This document shows, in pieces, positions 11,033 to 20,118 of a DNA stretch of 44,223 bases; the stretch's first letter is position 1; the number at the start of each line of letters is the position of its first letter. Made by a program: the position numbers and the translations under genes. The notes beneath the pieces were generated by a model. It did no database searches and was not told the DNA's origin. It saw only the letters and a program-made list of their open reading frames with translations. The stretch lies in contig RCAB01000500.1 in NCBI GenBank assembly GCA_003640385.1, positions 1-44,223 on the forward strand, read 5' to 3'. Source of the DNA: Setaria digitata. Taxonomy: Eukaryota; Nematoda; Chromadorea; Rhabditida; Setariidae.

Positions 11033-11998
11033 TTATAGGCAAATTGTTTGATGGTCAATATTATAAAATATAACTGCACCTTGTTGAACAACAGCTATTA
11101 ATAACTTTCCATCAGGAATTTCTAAACTCAGCCTACGCAAATCGGAAACGGATGGAAGTGGAAAACAAATGTCTGCAATCAATAATCGATATATTGGCTT
11201 CGGTGAAAGATTACGACTGAAACTACCATCTCCAGCGTATACATCGTAATCAATGGGTAAATGAAGTGAATTCGACGCATCACTTCTAGTATTTAGTTTC
11301 AGCATCTCCGAGCGCTCAAGACGATAATCCGACCAGGTGGGGACGCGATGAGCGAAGTGATCGAATCTTGGCCAGTAGCGAGGCCTTAGGTATTCCTTAA
11401 AATTCTTCTGGTCTTCACTGTGTTGATCCCAACTGACTGATTCAATGTTTGATGTGGGAAAATCCTCTGACACACCAAACACATCCATTAATTTAGGATT
11501 ATGATGAAGAGTACTCATTGTTAATTTCATTGACTTGATAGTTGGGAACTGATCAAGAAGATGGACGGGAAAGAAAGATGTCGGCGCATGCTTCCATCTT
11601 TTACTCTTTATATTGTTTAAAGACTTTCGAAGGGCATTGTACGGTAATACAACATAGCCAGCGCGTTTCAAGTATGAATAAACGAAAAGTTTTGCTGGTG
11701 TAACACGGAATGTTCCCAGTAACCAATAGCACTGCTGTACAGACAATTGTATACCACAGTGAAGAACAACAGCTAGGCCAGTTTCAACCATCCATACTAC
11801 CTCTTCCACAAAAAAATAATGGCCATCTTTCCGCCTGACACCCATCTTCATTTCACAAGCATTTCGTAGCTGAAGCGCCTTGAAAGCTTTGTGTTCAGCA
11901 TTATATTCGATCAGAGTTAGTTTCTGATTACTCCGTACATTGTTCGACAAATACTTTAGATATGATTTTGGCGAGCCACTTCCTGTCTTATATTCCAT
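11033..11998 (-). CDS. TSEN54: TSEN54, tRNA-splicing endonuclease subunit Sen54
   Basis: A single 321-codon open frame without introns, unusual beside its heavily split neighbours. TSEN54 is a non-catalytic structural subunit of the tRNA-intron endonuclease; it pairs with TSEN2 and positions the pre-tRNA. The N-terminal domain carries FVEEVVWMVETG (residues 63-74), LSVQQCYWLL (85-94) and VYSYLKRAGYVV (106-117), the conserved core of the Sen54 N-terminal family. The C-terminal part (about 240-321) reads YDVYAGDGSFSRNLSPKPIY, then IADICFPLPS and GKLLIAVVQQGAVIFY, the endonuclease-like fold. The middle is a low-conservation linker. It is much shorter than human TSEN54 (526 aa). A TTATTGTAG acceptor-like site lies 9 nt before the ATG and could take a spliced leader; a short upstream coding exon cannot be excluded. 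Confidence 0.88.
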   Translation of the reverse strand: MEYKTGSGSPKSYLKYLSNNVRSNQKLTLIEYNAEHKAFKALQLRNACEMKMGVRRKDGHYFFVEEVVWMVETGLAVVLHCGIQLSVQQCYWLLGTFRVTPAKLFVYSYLKRAGYVVLPYNALRKSLNNIKSKRWKHAPTSFFPVHLLDQFPTIKSMKLTMSTLHHNPKLMDVFGVSEDFPTSNIESVSWDQHSEDQKNFKEYLRPRYWPRFDHFAHRVPTWSDYRLERSEMLKLNTRSDASNSLHLPIDYDVYAGDGSFSRNLSPKPIYRLLIADICFPLPSVSDLRRLSLEIPDGKLLIAVVQQGAVIFYNIDHQTICL

Positions 11999-13590
11999 CA
12001 GCAGCCACTACAATAATGTATGGAATTTAGAAAAAAGTTTGGACATTTGTCATTATACTAGAGTTTTTTGTCATACTGATACAAATAACTTGAATGGGCA
12101 CTCACCTATCACTGAGAAATAAAAAAAACAGAGCATACTACTGTCTTGAAATACTATTTCTTGCATTAAGAAGTAGCCTACTTTATAATTACATGGTTAC
12201 ATTATAACAGCAACCACATGATTCTTCATAAATCGACTTGTAATACAGCTAATGAATTTAGTTTTTACGCTTATCCAAATATATTCTTTGGTATCAAACA
12301 TTGCCGCGCTGTAGAGATGGTTTATCAAACTGCTTAAAAGTATTTCTGGTACGGTTTTTTAAAACTATATGTGTCAAATTTTAATACTAAGATTCAAAAA
12401 TTCCACTCTGAAAAGTAACATTTTTTCCTGAAATACTTTCTCCAAGATAGACATTTGCTGCAAAATGTGTTATATGTTCCTCAAAATCCCAAAATCTTCT
12501 AGAAAATCAAAATACGACAACTCTGATATTGAGTTAGAATTGCTAAAGATGCATGGGATTCTCCAATAGAGATTCGTTATGCATACTGTTCCAGCTGTTT
12601 ATTTTATCTGCTTACCGAATATCTTAATATCGGTTACAAAGGCTATTCATAAAGGACATTACAAACATTTAAATTAGAATAAGGGAAAATATAAAGATGG
12701 TAAAAAAGGTAACTTACTTTAACCTTTGTAACCGATATTACGCAGGAATATATTTTCTTCTCACAAAATGTTCAATTGGAAATCAATTCAATTCAATTCG
12801 ACTTTGAACAATCCCTCGGTACGGTAGCAGCAAACACGAGAAGCACAAATAACATTTTAATCCTCTAAAATGTAGTTCTAGAACAAGAAATCGGAAAATC
12901 ATTTATAGTTTTTATCACTTTTAATAATTACAATAACCACCACTCATTGTTTTTTTTTTTTTTTTTTACACCTCATCATCCTTCTTTTTCCTAGTTCGCT
13001 AGCTCCGAAATGTGTAAATTCATTCATTATTACATCCATCATTACAATTGTTAACTATTTAATTCGATTTCTTCCTTTTTAACTTCGTGCACTATGCAAA
13101 ATACCCATCAGTTCTCAAAAAAAAAAGTCCAAATATATGTTGTCACCTTTCTAATTATAGATTTTTACAGCCTGAAATAGAGCACTATTTCAAAAATCTC
13201 ACATTCAAATCCCCTGAGAAAAAAAAAAAAAAAAATCCTACCAACCTGAACCATCTAGACCTACACCCCGCGACATCTCAAACCTTTCTGTCGCTTCAAG
13301 AACAATAGTGTAACCCGCCAAAGCTGAATTTGTGCTATGAAATGGTCTGGAAATGCATTACTCGACAGGAGCAGTGCGAAAAAAGTAAAATCTCAATGAG
13401 ACAATATTCCCTATAATACACGCTTTGATGAGATGTAGCACGTTTTTAAGAGCCGAAACGTGTTTTACGTTGCAAGCATGTCAGGGCAGCTTATTATATT
13501 AGTTAAATTATTGTCAAAGAATTACATATCAAAGTGTTATCTTTGGTGTATTTTATGCAAAAATTGTAATTGTAAAAAGGAAGTCATTCA

Positions 13591-13622
<32 letters not shown>

Positions 13623-13749
13623 CATTTATAAAGGAAATAATCAATGAAAAAATTTATTTCTAATCAATTTCATTAAACTGATTGTACTTTTTTTTTTCTC
13701 ACTAATTAATTTTTAAGACTGCATAAAGTGGTATATAGGAAGTTGTAAC
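11999..13749. other. Divergent intergenic region with probable promoters
   Basis: Lies between the minus-strand TSEN54 start and the plus-strand gene at 13750, so it should hold two divergent promoters. It contains a perfect 17-bp inverted repeat (12626/12723), T-runs near 12950-12967, A-runs near 13219-13234 and 13591-13613, and a locally GC-richer patch about 13240-13460. No TATA or other core element can be named with confidence. Confidence 0.5.
12626..12739. repeat. Perfect 17-bp inverted repeat with 80-nt loop
   Basis: AATATCGGTTACAAAGG at 12626-12642 is matched by its exact reverse complement at 12723-12739. Pairing does not extend clearly inward or outward. It could form a hairpin or reflect the ends of a tiny mobile element; no target-site duplication was seen. 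Confidence 0.8.
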
Positions 13750-14596
13750 ATGACAGATGATGATATCTTTTATATTGGAAATTTAATTCTTAATGGTACA
13801 GGTGACGGACAGTCGCAACAAATGCTGAGTATTATACCAGTGGTAATGATAAAATCATTTGCTTTCTTTCTACTTTCTTGATTTGAAAAAAAAAAAAGAA
13901 AAGAAATGAATAAAAGAATTGTGAAAACTGCTGAAAAAAAAAAAAAAGAGAGAGAGAAATGCTATCATTAATCAAAATTGATAATCGTTTGCATATTTTT
14001 TTGTGTCTAGCTTAAAAGCACAAATTGTTTTATATTAGTTGTGTTTATTTCAACACTGGCAATTGTATTTTTTTCAAACTTTCTGATATTTTTTCCCTTT
14101 TTTTCTTTTTCTTATTACTGTTATTTATATTATTATTATTTTATTACTATTATTTTTATTGTTATTATTAATATTATTACTATTATTATTATTAATTGTA
14201 TTATTTCATTATTATTATTATTAGCCTCGAAGACCAATAGCGCCAAGTTATGCTCGTATGCAAATTGGACGAGTTGAAATTGTGAGAAATTTTGTTGCTC
14301 GACAAATTGATGCAGCGCCGGAAAATACAGTTACCCGAAGGTTGATGCAATTAGATGAGACTGATAATCAACGTGATGATAATTTACGGCAGTTACGTGG
14401 AACAGAATTTAGTATAAGACGACGAAATAATGCTGCAAGTTCTTTAGCAGCCCCTAGAATTGCATTCAGGAGAAGGTCAAGAGTTCGAATTAGAGTTCGA
14501 TCAGCTTCACCAAATTCATCCATTTTACAAACACCACCACAATTTGTCGTCGATGAAAATATCGACGACAATTTAAGGTACTATTTTATTCTGTAA
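13750..14596 (+). CDS. Hypothetical arginine-rich protein
   Basis: Two exons, 13750-13842 (31 codons, donor GTG|GTAATG) and 14225-14596 (acceptor TTATTATTAG), joined in phase 0, giving 154 aa. I do not recognise the family. The N-terminus (MTDDDIFYIGNLILNGTGDG) is acidic and polar. The middle contains MQIGRVEIVRNFVARQI, helical in character. Residues about 85-125 are strongly basic (SIRRRN, FRRRSRVRIRVRSASP), which suggests nucleic-acid binding or a nuclear signal, but this is inference from composition. The stop TAA is followed 7 nt later by AATAAA (14604-14609), supporting an end here. Alternatively a GTACTA donor at 14578 could lead onward, but it ends in phase 2 and cannot join in frame to the PDZ gene ATG exon at 15631. 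The intron is a long run of T and ATT repeats. Confidence 0.6.
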
Positions 14597-14603
14597 AAAT
14601 CAT

Positions 14604-14609
14604 AATAAA
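14604..14609 (+). terminator. Poly(A) signal of the arginine-rich gene
   Basis: Canonical AATAAA starting 7 nt after the TAA stop at 14594-14596. Confidence 0.45.
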
Positions 14610-15138
14610 ATTTGAAAATTAAGAAACAACGGAAATAATTAATATACGTTGAACAAAAAAACAGGTTCAAAATGTTGCTAAAATCAAATCAAACTGCTAG
14701 CTTATCAAAATTTACAGGATAGAGTGTCTACTATTGAAATTTAAGAGTAATATTTTTCAGAGAATGACAAAAATAATTTTTTTTTTATTGCAAAAAATAT
14801 CAACAAGTAACAATGAATGGTATGTATAGAAGAGATGAACAGTGCTGCAAATGAATGCCACACAATTTGATTCTTTAATAATCATTATCATCTATTTTAA
14901 ATTATTTTACAGTCATTTTTAAGATGACACATCTATATTTTCATCATTAAAATGCAAATTTCTATTCTACTTTTTACATTCTGTGTAAGAGCGTATGATT
15001 ATTAAATAAACCATGAATTAATTAACATACTTCACTGCAATATGGAATGAATTTAAATTTGAACTGATAAATAGTTCAACTTGAAACAAATTCATAAATT
15101 ATAAAGAATAAGAAAAGTGCATTTGAAGATCTCCTGCC

Positions 15139-15490
15139 GAAGTGATAATCAAATTTTTATTATCATCATGACCTTTCCATATGACGTTAAGAGTCATTTT
15201 CTATATCTGGAGACATCATAGGATCAATGTTATAAGACATTAGCGACCTTTTGCATTGTTGTTATTCAATTTCATCTTATTTTGCAACTTAAATTTCTAT
15301 TTAATCAAATTTCGCACAAGAATATAGAAGAGTGATAAGTGATCATCAATATGACGTGATTAAGGGTCACTTTCTAATTCTTGAGATCTGACAAGAACAA
15401 AAATTATATGATAATATGTAATATTTAGCATCCTTGTTGTTTAACTTCATTTAATTATGCATATTCAAATTTTGTGACTAATTAAATTAT
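15139..15490. repeat. Diverged tandem duplication, about 180 bp unit
   Basis: Copy 1 (15139-15320) and copy 2 (15327-15490) share ordered landmarks. These are AGTGATAA near the start, ATATGACGT..TAAG.GTCA.TTTCT in the middle, and ATTAGC followed by TTGTTGTT..TTCA and a TAATCAAAT/TAATTAAAT end. Identity is patchy with indels, so it is an ancient event. It sits directly upstream of the PDZ gene. Confidence 0.5.
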
Positions 15491-15630
15491 GTATAGGGAT
15501 ATCATATTGAAAATTCAATGCAAGCTATAAAAGATTGATAAAAGGCTAAAAATACCATTCAGTTCATTGAAAATTGTGTTATTCTGTAGTTGCAATTGGC
15601 TGCAATTATCCAGTAGCTGTAACTGATTAG

Positions 15631-17742
15631 ATGGCGAAAGAAATATCAGTGGCGATACCGATGGAGGAAGGTGATCCACTTGGGGCAGTTCCTAATGATA
15701 AGCTTGTCATTGTTAAAGTTCAGCCAGGAACACTTGCAGATGGAAATATTAAGGTTTTCTAGTACACGAATCATACTTCTTTTTTTTTTTTTTTTGGAGA
15801 AAAAGTGTTGCGAAAAACTGGATATTTTATCAATAATTGACACAATATGACTTCAATGTTCATCAATAGCTGATATGATATGTCTTATCTATTTGTATTT
15901 TACACACTTGTTACAAGTAAATAGTTAATATGAAAAGTTTTAAAATTTGAAATTTTCTTGTTTACGATGTTATCACTTACCATTTATTTTTATTTAATTA
16001 CATCTTATTATGTGTAATTGGTTTTTAAAAGAAAAAAAAATTCAGAATTTCACAAGTTTTTAATGTAGTTCAGTAGCAGTTGCTGTTTACTGTAATTTAT
16101 TCATATTTTACTATGAATAAATGGTTTAACCAAAAAATGAAATTTGAAATTTTAATTCTTAGTTTGATATGATGTATTTCGATATCAGTGGTTGTTTAAT
16201 TTATTAACTTCAACATCGTCCTAGACTGAAAAACAATTTCAGGTTGGCGATCAAGTACTGAAACTGAACAATACGGTTGTTCAAAATTGTGATCATTTCT
16301 TTCAGTTATTACGTTTTGCACCACCATGTGCAACGATAACACTGATAAGAGACGAAAGGAAAGCAGCTGAACTTGAGGCCAAAGTTCTGATACCACCTGA
16401 GCGTGCTAAGTTTATTACACGTCGTGATGGATATATCTATTTTGTATATTTCTGTTTATTATTTAGAAATTTTTGTTCATAAAGAATTTTAATTTAAATA
16501 AAGAAAAACTTACCGAAATTTTGTAAAATTTTTTATTATCAAAAAAAAAAAAAATTATTGAACTGATACTATAAAAATGCACTTAATCAAATTTTGATTG
16601 TTAATATAATAAAGGTGGCTCGAATTGAATGGAAACCTGGTGGTCCGAAGCTTGGCCTTGGTATCAAACATTATCAGAATCGTGTCCTGGTATCACGATG
16701 TGATCCAAATTCATTAGCTTCACAACAGTTACAAGTTGGCGATCATCTGATTGATATCGATGGACATCCGGTAACTGATAAGGATGTATGTCGTGAGCTT
16801 CTGCTGAAAAGCCTTCAGGCACGTCGTTTCGTGACCAGCGTTGTGGAACGTCCGGAAACAATGGAAGCTCGACATTGGGTGCAGACTGCCCTAACTGCAT
16901 CATCAGCTCAAGCTCCATCTGTTGCAATGAATAGCGATGTTCGTGCTATCGCAGCTCGAGAACGACAAAAATTGCACAAAATTACTGCGGTATGTATTTT
17001 CTTGAGAATCTCATATTCTACAGACTTCCTTCAGATTCTCAAAATTTTCCTCAGATTCTCTCATACACCACATTTTTTCTTTGAATTCTCATATTCCGTC
17101 ATTTTTTTTTTTTTATAATTTTTTTTTTATTTAATATAAAGTGTAAACTTTTTGGTATTTTTGCAATACTTTAATATTTGATTAACTTATGCAATTTTTT
17201 TTTTAATCTCTTTTTTTTTTTTAAATACATTTGTCAAATTTATNGTGTAAACTTTTTGGTATTTTTGCAATACTTTAATATTTGATTAACTTGTGCAATT
17301 TTTTTTTTAATCTCTTTTTTTTTTTTAAATACATTTGTCAAATTTATGAAAATTATAGCAGTTTAAGAAAAAAAAAAGATTTTAAAATTTATACTAGAAA
17401 TTTCTTTTCTTTGTTTTTCAACATGCTGATTATTATAGCATAATGTTTAGTGACATCATAAAACATATCCTTACAAATAAATTAATTTAAGAAAGAAAAA
17501 AATGAACATCATTTTTGAATTAAAAAATTTTTCGGTCAAGAATTTCATCATTTTCTTTTCTTTTCTTTCTTCCTTTTTTCTTTTTAAATTCCATTATTTA
17601 GAAATTATTTCAGCCAAAGAAAAGTTGTTTACGACGGAGCAATTCAATGGGAAAACGAGTAAATATCGTTGAAGGTAAAGCAGCGGAATTTATAATTGCA
17701 AGTGATAATGAGGGCAAAAATCTTCGTCATGTTCGAAAATAA
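15631..17742 (+). CDS. Two-PDZ-domain protein
   Basis: Four exons: 15631-15753, 16243-16443, 16615-16989 and 17614-17742, all in phase 0, predicting 275 aa with stop TAA. PDZ domains bind C-terminal peptides and scaffold signalling or junction complexes. PDZ1 (about residues 5-80) contains [20 protein letters not shown] and [10 protein letters not shown]; its carboxylate loop PLGAV departs from the usual GLGF. PDZ2 (about 111-190) contains [19 protein letters not shown] and [15 protein letters not shown], closer to the canonical form. The remainder is low-homology; the C-terminus holds RRSNSMGKR, a possible basophilic kinase site. There is no signal peptide or membrane segment. I can place it only as a nematode-type tandem-PDZ protein, without an ortholog name. 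Acceptors at 16242 and 17613 are good; the one at 16614 (AATAAAG) is weaker. AATAAA follows the stop at 17750. Intron 3 carries the N-marked duplication at 17141-17347. Confidence 0.85.
17141..17347. repeat. 103-bp duplication around a single N
   Basis: Bases 17141-17243 and 17245-17347 are nearly identical (one clear difference, CTTATGC/CTTGTGC) and are separated only by N at 17244. This is best read as an unresolved overlap of two contig ends, not biology. It lies inside an intron of the PDZ gene. Confidence 0.9.
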
Positions 17743-18607
17743 TTTCTGAAATAAAAAGAATGCTAACAGCGTCTACCACTCTTAAATGCTTCTATTGCTA
17801 AATTTAAATTCTGGAAATATTTCGATTAAATTTTTGTCACTTTTTTCAATCCACCTTTCTTCTGTCTCTTTTTTTTATTTATAAACAAAAAGAGAAGATG
17901 TGAACTGAATCTGTTTCATTTCAACAATTTCTTGATTTATAACATCAATAAATGTCAGAATCTATTCCTTCATTTCAATCGCCATCAGAATCCATCAATA
18001 GCCGGTCTCAATTAACGTTTACGCTTCAGATGCAAAATAGAGAATTATTTGTTGCATATCATTGTGGTAATAAAATGATATTAGATGATAATTTTGCGCA
18101 AATGGAAAGAAACGCTTGAGCAGCTTAATATATGTGAACGAACCAGTTGCTGATGATGACAACTGAGTAATAATTTCATCAAAATTAAACTGTGATGAAA
18201 TTCTTATTTAAAAAAAGAAAATTTAATTATTTTGCCTAAAAATTATTGGTGCAGAACTGAATAATATGTTAAAAGAAAAAAGAAATACTCGTTAGTTAGC
18301 TGAATAAGAAGTGTTATTTTTGTTTTTCTTAATAAATTATTGATATTTCCAATGTTGCAACATATGTGAAATATATCAATTTGCTTATCAATGATCAATG
18401 GTTACATTTTTAAATTCAATCTTAGCAATTTGCTGGTAAGCATTAGAAATAATTCTGTTCCTTTACTTTAATAGCTATTCAGTAAAAAGAAGAAAAGTTT
18501 GAGAATATTACTGAAAAGACGACTCTTTTAGCATTCATTAATTAATTTCAACATAATCCAATATCCATTATGATAATATAATTACTGAATACAATTCTTA
18601 TCCATAA
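17743..18607. other. Convergent intergenic region
   Basis: The 3' ends of the plus-strand PDZ gene and the minus-strand gene at 18608 face each other here. AT-rich, with no coding signal apart from short chance frames. Confidence 0.5.
17750..17755 (+). terminator. Poly(A) signal of the PDZ gene
   Basis: AATAAA beginning 7 nt after the TAA stop of the two-PDZ gene. Confidence 0.45.
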
Positions 18608-19726
18608 TTAATGCGTTGAATTAGATGAACTGGTGGAGCGAATAGAGTTCAGGAAACTTTGAATGCTTAAACAACTAAATGTCATTCGTCTGCTCTGATT
18701 ATCACTAATTATTGGCCTAGCGGTTGATGTGCTACTGATTGTATTATAAGTCGGTGGCTGAATTGCTTCATTGTTTTCATACGGCCATTTGCTATTTGTA
18801 TTTCCCGAATATATCTGCAAAATTTAATTATCACACAAATGACCTATCACTATCATTATCATTATTTTTTATCATCTATCATTATCATTATTTTTTTCCT
18901 ATCATTATCAAATTTTATCATTATCATTATCATTATTTTGTTGCATTTACAATTCATTGCGAATTTGATTGGATGAAATGAAGTTTGCTTAGTTTAGTTG
19001 CCAAAAGTGTAATCAGTCATTATGATAAAATTGCTAATTACAATGCAGAAAAAGAATAGTAATTTCAGTGACGAGAATTCGTGAACTATTTTAATTACCA
19101 TGAGAATGAATTAGCATCCTGTATAGCTAAAATAATCATGAAATTAATTATATGTTTATGATAAACTTGCAAATTAATTAACTTCATGCCAGCATTTTCG
19201 TATTTCATCGAATGCCATATGTATTCGAAGCTTTTGAATTTCTTCTGCAAGTTGACGCTTACAGACGCATGGTTTCAGATACTGTAAAAAATTTCGGATT
19301 CCGCATTTTATGTTGCTAATTATTAAATCATGCTAATAAAAATATTGTCATTTCAGAAAGAAAAAAAAAAAAAAAAAAAATTCTAGAGTTTAAAAAATTT
19401 ACAATTCTGCTAGAAAAGAGAAGACCTTATTTTCCTCAATGTTAATAGCATTCTTATCTCCCATGATAAGTGTCATCTTTCGACGATTTCGAATTTCTGG
19501 CACAATGCGTATTTCCAAATTCATCGGCTTCCACAATTGCTTCATGAGAAAATGTGCCACTGCCGAATCGACAATCTGAAGAAATTCACTCCTTCAGAAT
19601 TCTCTGCTTCACAATTCGACACTTCTTACAATCATCAGTTGCATCATTAACCTCAGGTATAATTGCCAAATCAGTATCGTATGCATTTCGTAGTTTATAA
19701 ATATTATGTGCTGAATCTTTCTGCAT
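18608..19726 (-). CDS. Hypothetical protein, 176 aa
   Basis: Four exons: 19652-19726, 19426-19575, 19183-19281 and 18608-18814, every junction in phase 0 with GT/AG borders, giving 176 aa with stop TAA. I do not recognise it. The N-terminus reads MQKDSAHNIYKLRNAYDTDL. The centre is basic and amphipathic (HFLMKQLWKPMNLEIRIVPE, then RNRRKMTLIMGDKN). Exon 3 has a CVCKRQLAEEIQKLRIHMAF segment likely to be helical, followed by IRKCWHE. The C-terminal 68 residues are Ser/Thr/Asn-rich and probably disordered. No signal peptide or membrane segment is evident. The ATG is one base after a TTTAACAG acceptor, as for spliced-leader addition; that site could instead receive an upstream coding exon. The phase consistency and mixed composition argue that it is real. 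Confidence 0.65.
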
Positions 19727-20087
19727 TCTGTTAAACAACCGGGAATGCAAAGAAAACAAACTGAAAATAGTTTAAAAGTTACGAGTATTTTAATTGAAAA
19801 AAAAAAAAAAAAAAATACATACAAAGAATCAAATTGGTTAAAAAAAGCGGAAAAAAAAAACTTTTTTTTTTTTTCATGCTCTTATGGAAATTAAAAATTT
19901 AATTTGTTTTCCATTTTTATATTATAAAGATTAAAATTTTTTCCTTTTTCTCAACCAACCAAATCCTGCATATTTTCATTCAGTACTTTTTTGAAAACAC
20001 TGGTAGTTCTCAAATTCGTTTTTAAAATTTCCCTAATTTTAATCCGCCCTAAAATTTCATTCAAAAAAAAAGATCGTTCTTTCAAAC

Positions 20088-20118
<31 letters not shown>

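Larger units (their letters stand above)
14597..15630. other. Spacer upstream of the PDZ gene
   Basis: About 1 kb without coding signal. Its notable content is an old, diverged direct duplication at 15139-15490 (separate entry). The PDZ gene promoter should lie here. Confidence 0.5.

Noticed and set aside
14041..14277. 78-codon plus-strand frame before the arginine-rich exon
   Set aside because: Low-complexity T/ATT repeat forming the intron; the real exon begins at 14225 in another frame.
14577..15631. Joining the arginine-rich gene and the PDZ gene into one
   Set aside because: The donor at 14577 ends in phase 2 while the PDZ exon starts in phase 0 at its own ATG; a stop and poly(A) signal follow the first gene.
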